25,221 nt of DNA, taken from CAVBBU01 sp963593765. GTDB taxonomy: Bacteria; Bacillota; Clostridia; Lachnospirales; Lachnospiraceae. Position 1 is the first letter of the stretch, and each line of letters starts with the position of its first letter. Location of the stretch: NCBI GenBank assembly GCA_963593765.1, contig CAVBBU010000018.1:1-25221 (forward strand), given 5' to 3'. This document shows positions 16,463-25,070 of this stretch, piece by piece. Both the position numbers and the translations under genes were made by a program. The notes under the pieces were generated by a model. The model saw only the letters and a list, made by a program, of their open reading frames with translations, did no database searches and had not been told where the DNA came from.

Positions 16463-17395
16463 TCAGCCTTCCTCACGAAGCCTCTGTGCATAATCCATAA
16501 TCTTTTGCATCCTGTGATTGATGCCGCTTTTTCCAACCCTTGGCTCTAAAAGCTCTCCAAGCTCCTTAAGACTAGCCTCATTATGCTTTAGCCTAAGAAG
16601 TGCGATCTGCCTTAAATTATCTGGCAGCTTCTTTAATCCAACTGTATTCTTTATATAATTAATTTCCTCTAGCTGCCTGCTGGCTGCCGAAACTGTTTTA
16701 GTTATATTTGCTGTTTCGCAGTTTACTCGCCTGTTGATATCATTTCTGACGCCCTTAAGTATTCTTACATTCTCAAGCTCCATAAGAGATGACGGTGCCT
16801 CCATAAGTCCAAGAGCCTCTACTATCATATCGCCTTCTTTAATATATACTATATAGCTTTTCTTTCGCATTATAATTCTTGCTTCTATACCAAGCGAAAG
16901 AAAAATTTCTGTAAGCTTATCAGCCCTAGCCCTTGTCTGACAAACAAGCTCCATATGATATGATTTTTCCGGATTAGTTACAGAGCCCGATGCGAGAAAT
17001 GCTCCTCTTATATATGCTCTTTTGCAGCAGCTTTTAGTTAAAAGCGTGCTATCATAAAGCTCTAGCTCTTCCTTACTTAGCTTTACAGCCTTTAATACAG
17101 TATCTATCTGCTTATTATCATTTAGCTCTACTGCATATATATGCTTATAGCTGCCTCTGGTGTTATTATCTATCTCTATATCCGTACTAATATTAAATGT
17201 TTTTTTTAATAAAGTAAAGTATTTTCTAGCTACGCCAGAGTGCTCGGTTTTTACAGTAAGATTACTTATATCCTGAGTGTTCTCAGCAAGCGTGCCGCTA
17301 AGACTAATAATAGCGGAAAGCTCTGCAATCAGGCAATGCCTTGCACTAGGCATAACTCTTGATAGCTCGTCCTTTATTTTTGATGAATATGACAT
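16463..17395 (-). CDS. whiA: DNA-binding protein WhiA
   Basis: A 310-residue member of the WhiA family, linked to sporulation in actinomycetes and to cell division and chromosome segregation in Firmicutes. The N-terminal two-thirds (about 1-215) is the degenerate LAGLIDADG homing-endonuclease fold, including SCCKRAYIRGAFLASGSVTNP. The C-terminal helix-turn-helix (about 220-305) contains NRRVNCETANI, LPDNLRQIALLRL and EPRVGKSGINHRMQKI. Length is normal. It starts 4 nt after the rapZ stop and is followed by the crh-like gene, as in Bacillus except that yvcK is absent between rapZ and whiA. Confidence 0.96.
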   Translation of the reverse strand: MSYSSKIKDELSRVMPSARHCLIAELSAIISLSGTLAENTQDISNLTVKTEHSGVARKYFTLLKKTFNISTDIEIDNNTRGSYKHIYAVELNDNKQIDTVLKAVKLSKEELELYDSTLLTKSCCKRAYIRGAFLASGSVTNPEKSYHMELVCQTRARADKLTEIFLSLGIEARIIMRKKSYIVYIKEGDMIVEALGLMEAPSSLMELENVRILKGVRNDINRRVNCETANITKTVSAASRQLEEINYIKNTVGLKKLPDNLRQIALLRLKHNEASLKELGELLEPRVGKSGINHRMQKIMDYAQRLREEG

Positions 17396-17399
17396 TTAT

Positions 17400-18284
17400 T
17401 TAGCTTATCCTTCTAATATTTCTATCTGCATCTCTATGCTCTAGCTTTATGCCTATCTTCTCCTTGTCATCAAGGCTTTTATCAAGTCTTTCCTTTAGCT
17501 TTATAGCCATAGCTACAGACCTGTGCTGACCTCCTGTACAGCCAACTCCTATAACTAGCTGGTTCTTGCCTTCTGTTATATAATGCGGAATTAAAAAGTC
17601 TATCATGTCCTCTAGCTTATCAAGGAATATGTCTGCATTGCCATCTGAAAATACATAATCTACGACAGCTCTATCCTCTCCGGTTTTAAGTCTAAGGCTA
17701 TCCTCATAAAATGGATTAGGAAGAAATCTTACATCGAATACAAGGTCTGCATCCTGCGGAATACCATAGGTAAATCCAAAGGATAGTATAGTAACATACA
17801 TATTTTTATAGCTCTTACCATATGCATATATGTCTACAAGCTGCATCCTTAATTCCTTAGTTAGAAGCCTTGAGGTATCTATTATACAGCTTGCATGCTC
17901 TCTTAAAAACGAAAGGAATTTTCTTTCCTTTTCTATACCATTTTCTATTCTGCCACCTTGAGATAGCGGATGTGACCTTCTGGTTTCCTTATATCTTTTA
18001 ATTAGTGTATCATCATCTGCATCTAAAAATAATATCTCATATGCTATATTCTTTTTTGTAAGCTCTAAGAGGACCTCCTCCATTTTGGGGAGCTCCTCTC
18101 CGTTTCTTATATCTATTCCTATAGCTATATTTTCTGATTTTTCTGCACCTATAGTTAGCTGTGCAAATTCTGTAATTAATGGTATCGGAAGATTATCTAC
18201 GCAGTAGTAGCCCATATCCTCTAATGCCTTTAGAGCAACTGTCTTTCCTGCGCCGCTCATTCCTGTAACTATAACAAATTTCAT
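17400..18284 (-). CDS. rapZ: RNase adapter protein RapZ / YvcJ-type nucleotide-binding protein
   Basis: A 294-residue P-loop protein. The Walker A motif is GMSGAGKT (8-15), followed by DMGYYCVDNLP. Later come FLDADDDTLIKRYKETRRSHPL, VFDVRFLPNPFYEDSLR and the C-terminal IGVGCTGGQHRSVAM. In E. coli RapZ senses glucosamine-6-phosphate and steers decay of the GlmZ small RNA. In Bacillus YvcJ binds nucleotide and affects competence. No GlmZ system is known in clostridia, so the partner here is open. The ATG follows the murB TAA directly with no intervening base, implying coupled translation. It stands between a murein precursor enzyme and whiA, which supports an envelope-related role. Confidence 0.95.
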   Translation of the reverse strand: MKFVIVTGMSGAGKTVALKALEDMGYYCVDNLPIPLITEFAQLTIGAEKSENIAIGIDIRNGEELPKMEEVLLELTKKNIAYEILFLDADDDTLIKRYKETRRSHPLSQGGRIENGIEKERKFLSFLREHASCIIDTSRLLTKELRMQLVDIYAYGKSYKNMYVTILSFGFTYGIPQDADLVFDVRFLPNPFYEDSLRLKTGEDRAVVDYVFSDGNADIFLDKLEDMIDFLIPHYITEGKNQLVIGVGCTGGQHRSVAMAIKLKERLDKSLDDKEKIGIKLEHRDADRNIRRIS

Positions 18285-19193
18285 TTAGAAATCTCCTATA
18301 AGCTTTATCTCTCGCTCTAGCATAACACCAGTTTTTTCTTTAACTATTTTTATAATGTCCTCTGTAATATTATAAATATCACTAGCCGTAGCATCACCGG
18401 TATTAATAACAAACCCGGCATGCTTTGTAGATACCTGTGCACCTCCTACACTATATCCCTTTAGTTTGCAATCCTCTATAAGCTTTGCTGCAAAAAAGCC
18501 CTCGGGTCTTTTAAATGTAGATCCTGCACTAGGATAATCTAACGGCTGCTTTTCTACTCTGCTTTTTAGATTATTATCCATTATATTTTTAATAGACGTA
18601 GCATCGCCCCTTTTAAGCCTTAGCCTTGCCGATATTATAACTAAACCATTTTCTTCTATATTACTATGTCTATATGATAAATCCAGCTTATCCGCCGTTA
18701 TATATTTTATATTACCATCAGAATCTATAGCTGTAATGCCATCAAGCACATCCTTTATCTCGCCGCCATAGGCACCTGCGTTCATTACTACAGCTCCGCC
18801 GATACTTCCCGGAATTCCTGCTGCAAACTCAAAGCCTGTTAGGCTATTTTTAAGGGCCTCTCTTGCCAAGGTAGTAAGGCTTGCTCCTGCTGTCGCCTCG
18901 ATATAATTATCATTTACGGATATGTCTGCATGCTCCCCGTCCATAGCAATAATCATTCCGGCATATCCCTTATCACTAACTAGGAGATTACTTCCACGGC
19001 CTATAACAGTATATGGCTTTTTGTTTTCCTTGCAGTACTTTACAAGTGCCTTTATCCTCTCACTGCTTCCTTCTTTAATAAATATAGAAGCTTCTCCTCC
19101 AACCTTAAAACTGGTATGAAGGCTCATAGGCTCATTAAGCTTATATGTATCAGCTCTCAGTATGCTTCTTATCTTAGCTATATCCCAATCCAT
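18285..19193 (-). CDS. murB: UDP-N-acetylenolpyruvoylglucosamine reductase, MurB type II
   Basis: A 302-residue FAD- and NADPH-dependent enzyme of the second step to UDP-MurNAc in peptidoglycan synthesis. The FAD domain shows SLHTSFKVGGEASIF, GRGSNLLVSDKGY and GFEFAAGIPGSIGGAVVMNA. The substrate domain has LSYRHSN and the catalytic-serine motif AGSTFKRPEGFFAAKLIE, then STKHAGFVINTG. It lacks the extra loop of the type I enzyme, hence type II. It begins 1 nt after the hprK stop and its own stop abuts the rapZ start. Cytoplasmic. Confidence 0.96.
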   Translation of the reverse strand: MDWDIAKIRSILRADTYKLNEPMSLHTSFKVGGEASIFIKEGSSERIKALVKYCKENKKPYTVIGRGSNLLVSDKGYAGMIIAMDGEHADISVNDNYIEATAGASLTTLAREALKNSLTGFEFAAGIPGSIGGAVVMNAGAYGGEIKDVLDGITAIDSDGNIKYITADKLDLSYRHSNIEENGLVIISARLRLKRGDATSIKNIMDNNLKSRVEKQPLDYPSAGSTFKRPEGFFAAKLIEDCKLKGYSVGGAQVSTKHAGFVINTGDATASDIYNITEDIIKIVKEKTGVMLEREIKLIGDF

Positions 19194-19194
19194 A

Positions 19195-20145
19195 TTACTT
19201 TTGTTCCTTTGGCTGGCTGCTGTTTTTTGCTATATTTGCCTGAACTCTGTTATATAATTCCTGTGCGGCATTATAGCCCATAACCTTTTGTCTGTGATTA
19301 ATAGATGCCGCCTCAACTATAACTGCAAGATTTCTTCCTGGTCTTATAGGAAGCTCATGGCATATGATTTTATTTCCCAAAAATTCTGTATAGGTATCCT
19401 CAAGACCTAGTCTGTCATACTCCTTGTCCTTATCCCATTCCTCAAGCTTTATAACCATATCTATAGTTTGAGTATCCTTAACGCTTTCAACTCCAAAGAG
19501 TGCCTTAACATCTATAATACCTATTCCTCTTAGCTCTATAAAATGTCTTGTAATATCAGGTGCAGAGCCAACCAGCGTTTTATCCGATACCTTACTTATA
19601 ACTACAACATCATCCGATACTAATCTGTGTCCACGTCTTATAAGCTCTAGTGCTGCCTCGCTCTTTCCTATTCCGCTTTCGCCCATTATAAGAACGCCCT
19701 CACCATTAACATCTACCAGAACGCCATGTATGCTTATAGACGGTGCAAGCTTAACCTTGAGCCAACGGATTACCTCAGCCATAAGATCTGATGTAGTCTT
19801 TTGCGAAACAAGACAAGGAACGCCATAATAATTACAATAATTAAGCATATCCTCATCAGGCTGTGTGCCCCTTGAATATAATATACAAGGCACATGATAG
19901 GAAAGCAGCTTGTCATAGGTTTTCTTCTTAACCTCCGGATCCATCTGGTTCATGTACTCCTGCTCTACAAATCCGCATATCTGAACTCTCTCACTGTCAA
20001 AGTGTGCGAAAAAGCCTGCCAGCTGAAGTGCAGGTCTGTTCACATCCGGATGTGTTATTACTATACCATCTGTATCTACATTTGGAGTTTTATTTTCCAA
20101 ATCATAATTTTCTATAAGCTCTGTTATCGTTACACCGTGCATCAT
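19195..20145 (-). CDS. hprK: HPr kinase/phosphorylase
   Basis: A 316-residue bifunctional enzyme that phosphorylates Ser46 of HPr and Crh when fructose-1,6-bisphosphate is high, and removes it when phosphate is high. The N-terminal domain (about 1-130) is followed by the catalytic P-loop GESGIGKS (155-162), VSDDVV, HFIELRGIGIIDV and the C-terminal GYNAAQELYNR. Two Met begin the frame. The GGGAGG site is better spaced for the second (20142, 6 nt) than the first (3 nt). It heads the tight hprK-murB-rapZ block and is in the same operon as the Crh-like target and pfkA. Confidence 0.95.
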   Translation of the reverse strand: MMHGVTITELIENYDLENKTPNVDTDGIVITHPDVNRPALQLAGFFAHFDSERVQICGFVEQEYMNQMDPEVKKKTYDKLLSYHVPCILYSRGTQPDEDMLNYCNYYGVPCLVSQKTTSDLMAEVIRWLKVKLAPSISIHGVLVDVNGEGVLIMGESGIGKSEAALELIRRGHRLVSDDVVVISKVSDKTLVGSAPDITRHFIELRGIGIIDVKALFGVESVKDTQTIDMVIKLEEWDKDKEYDRLGLEDTYTEFLGNKIICHELPIRPGRNLAVIVEAASINHRQKVMGYNAAQELYNRVQANIAKNSSQPKEQK

Positions 20146-20195
20146 ATGCCTCCCATTTATTTGTTTTTCTTAGGCAATCCTATAATATCACAAGC

Positions 20196-22034
20196 CTACT
20201 TTTTAGTAAAATATGCTATAACTGACTTCGCCGCAGCCACATTCATACCACTAACACTACTAAGCTCCTCAAGGCTTGCATGTCTGATTTTATCTATGTC
20301 CTTAAAATGCTTTAGAAGTGCTTTTCTTCTTTTCTCGCCTATACCCGGTATGTCATCAAGTATGCTCTTAACCTGATTTTTGCTACGCATACTTCTGTGA
20401 TATTCTATTGCAAAGCGATGTGCCTCATCCTGTATTCTTGTTATCAGCTTAAAGCCCTCTGAATGTATATCTATAGGAAGCTCTACATTATTATAATAAA
20501 GTCCTCTTGTTCTGTGATTATCACCCTTAACCATACCGCATACTGGTATGCTTATATTAAGCTCGTTTAAAACAGAAAGTGCTATATTAACCTGCCCCTT
20601 TCCTCCATCCATAAGTATAAGATCAGGAAATACAGAAAACTTATCATCCTCAGATTCTAGCGTATGCTTAAGTCTTCTTCTAAGCACCTCCTGCATAGAA
20701 GCATAATCATTTGGTCCTAGTACAGTTTTTATCTTAAACTTTCTATAATCATTTTTCTTAGGTTTTCCGTCCTCATATACTACCATAGAGCCAACCGCCT
20801 GCTCTCCGCTTATATTAGATATATCATATGCCTCTATTCTTTTTATGCCATAAAGACCTGTAAGCTTTTCAATTTCCTTAACTGCGCCTATGCTTCTAGC
20901 CTCATCTAGCTTAATTCTTTCTCTGTCCTTTTCAAGTACCATGCTTGCATTCTTTTTAGCAAGCTCAACAAGATGCTCCTTACTGCCCTTCTTTGGAAAT
21001 ACAAGCTTAACCCTGCTTCCCTTTTTATTTGAAAGCCACTCGGATATAAGACTGGTATCAGCTATCTCTGACTGCACCCAGATCTCCTTTGGAAGAAATG
21101 GTGTTCCCGAATAAAACTGCTTTATAAAGCTCTCTAGTATAGTATTGTCATCATCATCTACCGAAAGCTGTATATAATGATGCTCCCTTCCTACCATCTT
21201 GCCTTCTCTAATAAAGAATACCTGCACCACTGCATCCTTGTCATCTCTAGCATATGCAATTATATCTCTATCATTAGAATCCTCTGAGCTTATCTTCTGC
21301 TTTTGTGTTACATGCAAAAGGCTATTATACAGATCTCTATATTCTGCTGCAGATTCAAAATCAAGCCTCTCTGATGCCGCAAGCATATCGGCCTTTACCT
21401 TATCTAATATAGGATCAAATCTTCCGCTTAAAAATTCTATACACCTGTCAACATAGCCTCTATATTCTTCCTTGCTTATATACCCCTGACAGGGTGCCTT
21501 GCACTGATGTATATGATAATATAGACATGGTCTGTCCTTACCTATGTCCTTTGGAAGAAGTCTGTTGCAATCTCTTATTCCAAATGCCTTATGCATAAGG
21601 TCTATAGTTGCCCTTACTGCACCGCCACTGGAAAATGGTCCAAAATACTTAGCCTTATCCTTTTGGATTCTTCTAACCATCATAATGCGAGGATAATCCT
21701 CTGCCGCTGTAATCTTAATATAGGGATAGGTTTTATCATCCCTAAGCATAGTATTATACTTAGGTCTATGCTCCTTAATAAGATTATTTTCAAGAACCAA
21801 TGCCTCCAGCTCAGAATCAGTAACTATATATTCAAATCTAGCTATCCTGCTTACCATCTGCTTTATTTTAACAGACTTATCTCTGCTGGATTGAAAGTAT
21901 TGCCTTACTCTGTTTTTAAGGCTTATAGCCTTTCCTACGTATATAATCTGATCCTTTTTGTCATGCATTATATATACGCCAGGCATAGCCGGCAGCTTTT
22001 TTAATTCTTCTTCTATATTAAATGCTTCAAGCAT
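20196..22034 (-). CDS. uvrC: Excinuclease ABC subunit C
   Basis: A 612-residue nucleotide-excision-repair nuclease that makes both incisions around a lesion marked by UvrAB. The GIY-YIG domain is at the N-terminus (GVYIMHDKKDQIIYVGKA, about 19-36, with NRVRQYF). A cysteine cluster follows in CLYYHIHQCKAPCQGY. The UVR motif (about 206-240) contacts UvrB. The RNase H-like domain is in the second half (EAYDISNISG, LILMDGGKGQVN). Tandem HhH motifs close it (IPGIGEKRRKALL, LSSVSGMNVAAAKSV). The ATG shares one base with the stop of the upstream kinase gene (TAATG). It stands 50 nt before hprK, a usual clostridial order. Confidence 0.97.
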   Translation of the reverse strand: MLEAFNIEEELKKLPAMPGVYIMHDKKDQIIYVGKAISLKNRVRQYFQSSRDKSVKIKQMVSRIARFEYIVTDSELEALVLENNLIKEHRPKYNTMLRDDKTYPYIKITAAEDYPRIMMVRRIQKDKAKYFGPFSSGGAVRATIDLMHKAFGIRDCNRLLPKDIGKDRPCLYYHIHQCKAPCQGYISKEEYRGYVDRCIEFLSGRFDPILDKVKADMLAASERLDFESAAEYRDLYNSLLHVTQKQKISSEDSNDRDIIAYARDDKDAVVQVFFIREGKMVGREHHYIQLSVDDDDNTILESFIKQFYSGTPFLPKEIWVQSEIADTSLISEWLSNKKGSRVKLVFPKKGSKEHLVELAKKNASMVLEKDRERIKLDEARSIGAVKEIEKLTGLYGIKRIEAYDISNISGEQAVGSMVVYEDGKPKKNDYRKFKIKTVLGPNDYASMQEVLRRRLKHTLESEDDKFSVFPDLILMDGGKGQVNIALSVLNELNISIPVCGMVKGDNHRTRGLYYNNVELPIDIHSEGFKLITRIQDEAHRFAIEYHRSMRSKNQVKSILDDIPGIGEKRRKALLKHFKDIDKIRHASLEELSSVSGMNVAAAKSVIAYFTKK

Positions 22035-23209
22035 TATATGCCCTTCTGTTCATTCATAAATGGAACAAGCTTATCTCTTAAAAGACTCTTTGCAAGCTCT
22101 CTCTTTTTCTCTGGCCACCGCTCTCCCTTTAAAAGTGATGTACATGCTCTAAACCACGCTAATGGATATAGCCATATAGCATCTGGATTTTTCTCCTTTG
22201 CTTCCTCTAGGCTGCTCGCCTCAAAATATCTCTTTAAAAATTTATCTAATAGCTCGTCAACTGTTTTTCTTGGCAGCTTATAAAAGTCATTATAGTCTGC
22301 TTCATTATCTGCTGCATAATGCATAGAAAATAATATTCTTGATATATCAAACATTGGTGAGCCCACTGAAAACTCACCCATATCTATAAGACAGCACTCG
22401 CCGTCCTGTACCATTATATTATTAATATTAAGATCTCCATGCAGACAGTTTAATCTGTCAGGAACCATATCCAAAAACTCATTTAAAATTCCCAGCTCTT
22501 CATCAGAAAGTCCTGTTATATTTGGTATATCTGCACGGTTTATATCCTTAAACGAAGGAAGTGAGGTATCAGTTGCTTCTATACTATGAACCTGCTTACA
22601 TACGTCAGCATACATATCTATATACTCATCAACCTTGTCTGGATTTTCTCTAATAAGCTCACCTAGAGTTTTAGAATTAATAAGCTCGTAAACTACTCCA
22701 GTTCTGCCATCTGCCTCAACTATGTCATATGATATAGCTGTAGGAACTCCCATAACAAATGCCTTCTTTGAAAGCTCCTTTTCTCTTTCTATCTCTTCCT
22801 TTTTTACCCTTGGATAATACAGCTTGATTATAGTTTCATCATCAAGTCTATATACCTCGCCGCAGGCACCTGCTCCTATCCTTTCGCAGCTTTCTACGCT
22901 AAGCACTCTTTTTGCCTGTGATATGTCCATAATTTCAGCAAAGCCGGTTACATTGAATATGTTCATAACCTCTTCATTTGCATTTATAAGGCTAAATGGC
23001 ATGCCCTTACATCTTTTCTTTAATGCAAGCATGACTCTAAGGCCAGCACTTGATATATATTCAAGCTCCTTTATATCTATAACTATTCCTTCTGTATTAT
23101 CTGGCTCATTAGCAACGGCATCCTGCAGCTCGTTAGCATTTGCCGATGTTATATTGCCAGAGATATTAATATATGTAGTAGAATTTTCATGCTTTATATC
23201 AGTTCTCAT
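22034..23209 (-). CDS. STAS domain fused to an aminoglycoside-phosphotransferase-like kinase
   Basis: A 391-residue two-domain protein. Residues 1-100 are a STAS domain like anti-sigma-factor antagonists, with the phosphorylatable serine site as YISSAGLRVM (Ser53/Ser54). From about residue 108 comes a small-molecule-kinase-like fold: glycine loop IGAGACGEV (111-119), Lys129, catalytic loop HGDLNINN (257-264) and metal-binding IDMGE (Asp276). Such proteins are often annotated as aminoglycoside phosphotransferases, but resistance is not implied by an STAS fusion in a housekeeping operon. One idea is that the kinase acts on the STAS serine or its partners; this is inference. GGAGGG site precedes the ATG. 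It lies 43 nt after the HD gene and overlaps uvrC by 1 nt. Confidence 0.87.
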   Translation of the reverse strand: MRTDIKHENSTTYINISGNITSANANELQDAVANEPDNTEGIVIDIKELEYISSAGLRVMLALKKRCKGMPFSLINANEEVMNIFNVTGFAEIMDISQAKRVLSVESCERIGAGACGEVYRLDDETIIKLYYPRVKKEEIEREKELSKKAFVMGVPTAISYDIVEADGRTGVVYELINSKTLGELIRENPDKVDEYIDMYADVCKQVHSIEATDTSLPSFKDINRADIPNITGLSDEELGILNEFLDMVPDRLNCLHGDLNINNIMVQDGECCLIDMGEFSVGSPMFDISRILFSMHYAADNEADYNDFYKLPRKTVDELLDKFLKRYFEASSLEEAKEKNPDAIWLYPLAWFRACTSLLKGERWPEKKRELAKSLLRDKLVPFMNEQKGI

Positions 23210-23252
23210 AGTTCAACCCTCCAGACATTTTTATAAGTGTTAAAAGCGTTTC

Positions 23253-23792
23253 CTAACAAGCTTTCTTACTAAACACATCCTCTACAAGACTCTTTAGTTC
23301 CTCATACATAGGCATGCCGGAAAGTGCTGAAAGTGCCTTTACTGTAGCTTTATAAACCTGCTCCTGACTTTCCTTTCCTCTATTAAATCTTTCCCATACC
23401 ATGTCACCGACAGCATCGCCCTCTATCTTAATACTTCTAATATTAGAAAGCTTATCCGCACACATAAGCATCTTATAGTCTTTTCTGTCTGTGTGATTAA
23501 GCTTATATATAGATGTCTGCTTTCGCTCTTCCCAGCTCTTTGTCTTATCCTCACTATCAAGCATCACAAGCTCTGCTATCTCATCGCCAAACTCTTCTCT
23601 AAGCTGTTCTCCGGTTATGCCTGCATCCTCAATCACATCATGCAAATATCCTGCACATATAAGATAATCCTTTGCCCCATTTCTAGCTAGCTCCATAGCG
23701 ACCTCAACAGGATGCACTATATAAGGATCTCCGTCCTTTCGTATCTGCTCTCCATGTGCTTCAAGTGCAAACAAAAAAGCTTTATTAAGCAT
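23253..23792 (-). CDS. HD-domain protein, small alarmone hydrolase-like
   Basis: A 179-residue single-domain HD phosphohydrolase resembling the hydrolase half of RelA/SpoT. Metal ligands are visible as His27 (IVHP), His51-Asp52 (YLHDVIED) and Asp113 (CADKLSNIRS). No synthetase or regulatory domain is present, so it could only degrade (p)ppGpp or a related nucleotide. The domain covers about 1-150 and the rest is a helical tail. A GGAGG site is 7 nt before the ATG, and a near-consensus promoter lies at 23832-23860. It is the first gene of the long operon. The substrate is inferred from family resemblance; other nucleotides are possible. Confidence 0.85.
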   Translation of the reverse strand: MLNKAFLFALEAHGEQIRKDGDPYIVHPVEVAMELARNGAKDYLICAGYLHDVIEDAGITGEQLREEFGDEIAELVMLDSEDKTKSWEERKQTSIYKLNHTDRKDYKMLMCADKLSNIRSIKIEGDAVGDMVWERFNRGKESQEQVYKATVKALSALSGMPMYEELKSLVEDVFSKKAC

Positions 23793-23831
23793 AATCAGCC
23801 TCCGTTATCTTTGAACATTATCTGCTTTAAA

Positions 23832-23860
23832 ATTATACCGTAGCAGCATGGCATAATCAA
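23832..23860 (-). promoter_or_regulatory. Sigma-A promoter of the HD-to-pfkA operon
   Basis: On the - strand TTGATT (23855-23860), a 17-nt spacer and TATAAT (23832-23837) stand about 40 nt before the HD gene. No other promoter this good was seen between here and pfkA, which suggests one long transcript. Confidence 0.75.
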
Positions 23861-23872
23861 CTTATTAAAATT

Positions 23873-23898
23873 GGTTCGGGTGTCAAAACACCCGAGCC
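23873..23898 (-). terminator. Terminator-like hairpin after structured element B
   Basis: An 11-bp stem (23873-23883 with 23888-23898, one G-T wobble) with a 4-nt loop. On the - strand it is followed by AATTTTAATA. It sits 3 nt beyond the closing stem of element B and would end hslO or element B transcription before the next promoter. Confidence 0.65.
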
Positions 23899-23901
23899 TT
23901 C

Positions 23902-24065
23902 GGTTACACGGATTGTTTCGTGCTTCGCACTCTCACAATCCTGCTTCAATTCGGATTCCCGTGGTGCTTTCGCACCACTTCATCCTCATTGAAGGGCGTG
24001 TCATAAACTCCATCTCCCACCGACATGCGAGCATGCCGTGGAAGATGAGTTTTGACACTGTAACC
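23902..24065 (-). ncRNA. Structured element B: predicted four-way-junction RNA of unknown family
   Basis: This fills most of the 312-nt gap between hslO and the HD gene. Closing stem GGTTACA (23902-23908) pairs with TGTAACC (24059-24065). Three arms lie inside with 0-3 nt between them. Arm 1 is 23910-23941: a 7-bp stem with an inner GTGC/GCAC. Arm 2 is 23944-23994: CTTCAAT/ATTGAAG, GGAT/ATCC, then a 7-bp GTGGTGC stem. Arm 3 is 23998-24058: about 17 pairs plus an inner CATG stem. Read on the - strand arm 2 ends in a GAAA tetraloop and a terminator-like hairpin follows, so that strand is the likely RNA. No promoter of its own is evident. ORFs here on both strands are probably spurious. It may instead be an intergenic repeat. 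Confidence 0.6.
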
Positions 24066-24104
24066 AAAATTGCGATTTTTACACGCCTGCTATTACATTG
24101 TGCT

Positions 24105-24980
24105 TTAACAAGTATGGAGTATTTCCCTAAGCTCATCTATAGAAAAATTATATATCTTATTGCAGAAATTACATTCAAGCTCGACATTAGTTCCTCTATC
24201 TATCATATCCTGAATTTCTTTTCTTCCTGTACTTATAAGTGCTCTCTTTACTCTATCTCTTGAGCAGTCACACTCAAACATACATTTCAGCCTTTCATTA
24301 ATTTCAAGGTTCATCCCATCAAATATTTTCTCTAATATATTCTCCGGACTCATGCCTCTATGAAGCATGGTTGTCATCGGCTCTATGTCGCTTAATCTCT
24401 CCTGAAGCTTATCTATAGTCTCATCTGTGCATCCTGGCATAAGCTGAATTATAAAGCCGCCTGCACTGTCTATAAAATTCTCCTTGTTTAACAGCACTCC
24501 AAGTGCTACAGCTGATTGCACCTGCTCGCTTGTCTGATAGTAATAGGCTATATCCTCAGCTATCTCGCCAGATACAAGCTCTACTGTTCCTACATATGGC
24601 TCCTTAAGTCCTATATCAGATATAACTGTAAGGCTGCCTCTTCCTATAGCACCAGCCACGTCTAGCTTTCCCTTAGAATTAGCAGGAATTATAACTAGTG
24701 GATTAAATGGATATCCCTTAACATGACCCAGGCTATCAGCAGTAACAAGAAGCCCCTTCATAGGGCCATCGCCCCTAAGACTAAGTGTAAGCATATCCTC
24801 CTCGTTTTTCATCATAGATCCCATCATAAGTCCTGCTGTAAGAAGTCTTCCAAGTGCTGCACTAACTACAGGACTTGTGTTGTGTATGGATCTTGCCTTT
24901 TCAACTGTATCTCTCGTTGTTGCAGCAAATGCTCTTATACCGCCATCTGCTGCTGTTGCTTTAATTATATAGTCGCTCAT
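24105..24980 (-). CDS. hslO: Redox-regulated chaperone Hsp33
   Basis: A 291-residue holdase activated by oxidation. The N-terminal substrate-binding domain (about 1-230) includes RDTVEKAR and GPMKGLLVTADSLGHVKGY. The zinc centre is at the C-terminus: CDC, then about 30 residues, then CNFC. All four cysteines that lose zinc on oxidation are present. I set the start at the ATG at 24980 (MSDYIIKATAADGG), where the family normally begins. The frame extends 17 codons further to 25031, but that extension is Lys/Arg-rich and not typical. An AAAGG-type ribosome site lies just upstream of 24980. Monocistronic, with element B downstream. Confidence 0.94.
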   Translation of the reverse strand: MSDYIIKATAADGGIRAFAATTRDTVEKARSIHNTSPVVSAALGRLLTAGLMMGSMMKNEEDMLTLSLRGDGPMKGLLVTADSLGHVKGYPFNPLVIIPANSKGKLDVAGAIGRGSLTVISDIGLKEPYVGTVELVSGEIAEDIAYYYQTSEQVQSAVALGVLLNKENFIDSAGGFIIQLMPGCTDETIDKLQERLSDIEPMTTMLHRGMSPENILEKIFDGMNLEINERLKCMFECDCSRDRVKRALISTGRKEIQDMIDRGTNVELECNFCNKIYNFSIDELREILHTC

Positions 24981-25050
24981 ATATGTTGCCTTTTTCCTTC
25001 GTTTGTTTTTGGTGTTAAATAAATTTTTCATTGTGTTTTTTGCATGTATA

Positions 25051-25060
25051 AGTATAGCAT
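25051..25060 (-). promoter_or_regulatory. Possible extended -10 promoter of hslO
   Basis: On the - strand TGC-TATACT (-10 at 25051-25056) has the extended TGn motif, but no good -35 is visible 17 nt upstream. It lies about 70 nt before the chosen hslO start. Confidence 0.4.
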
Positions 25061-25070
25061 AAATGCCTAA

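Noticed and set aside
22034..23209. Aminoglycoside resistance gene
   Set aside because: The APH-like fold is shared by many kinases; STAS fusion and housekeeping operon context do not suggest antibiotic modification.
23871..24263. ORFs on both strands across the hslO-HD intergenic region (also 23933-24136 on the - strand)
   Set aside because: No ribosome site, no recognisable protein features, and the same bases form the nested hairpins of element B; the open frames are probably incidental.
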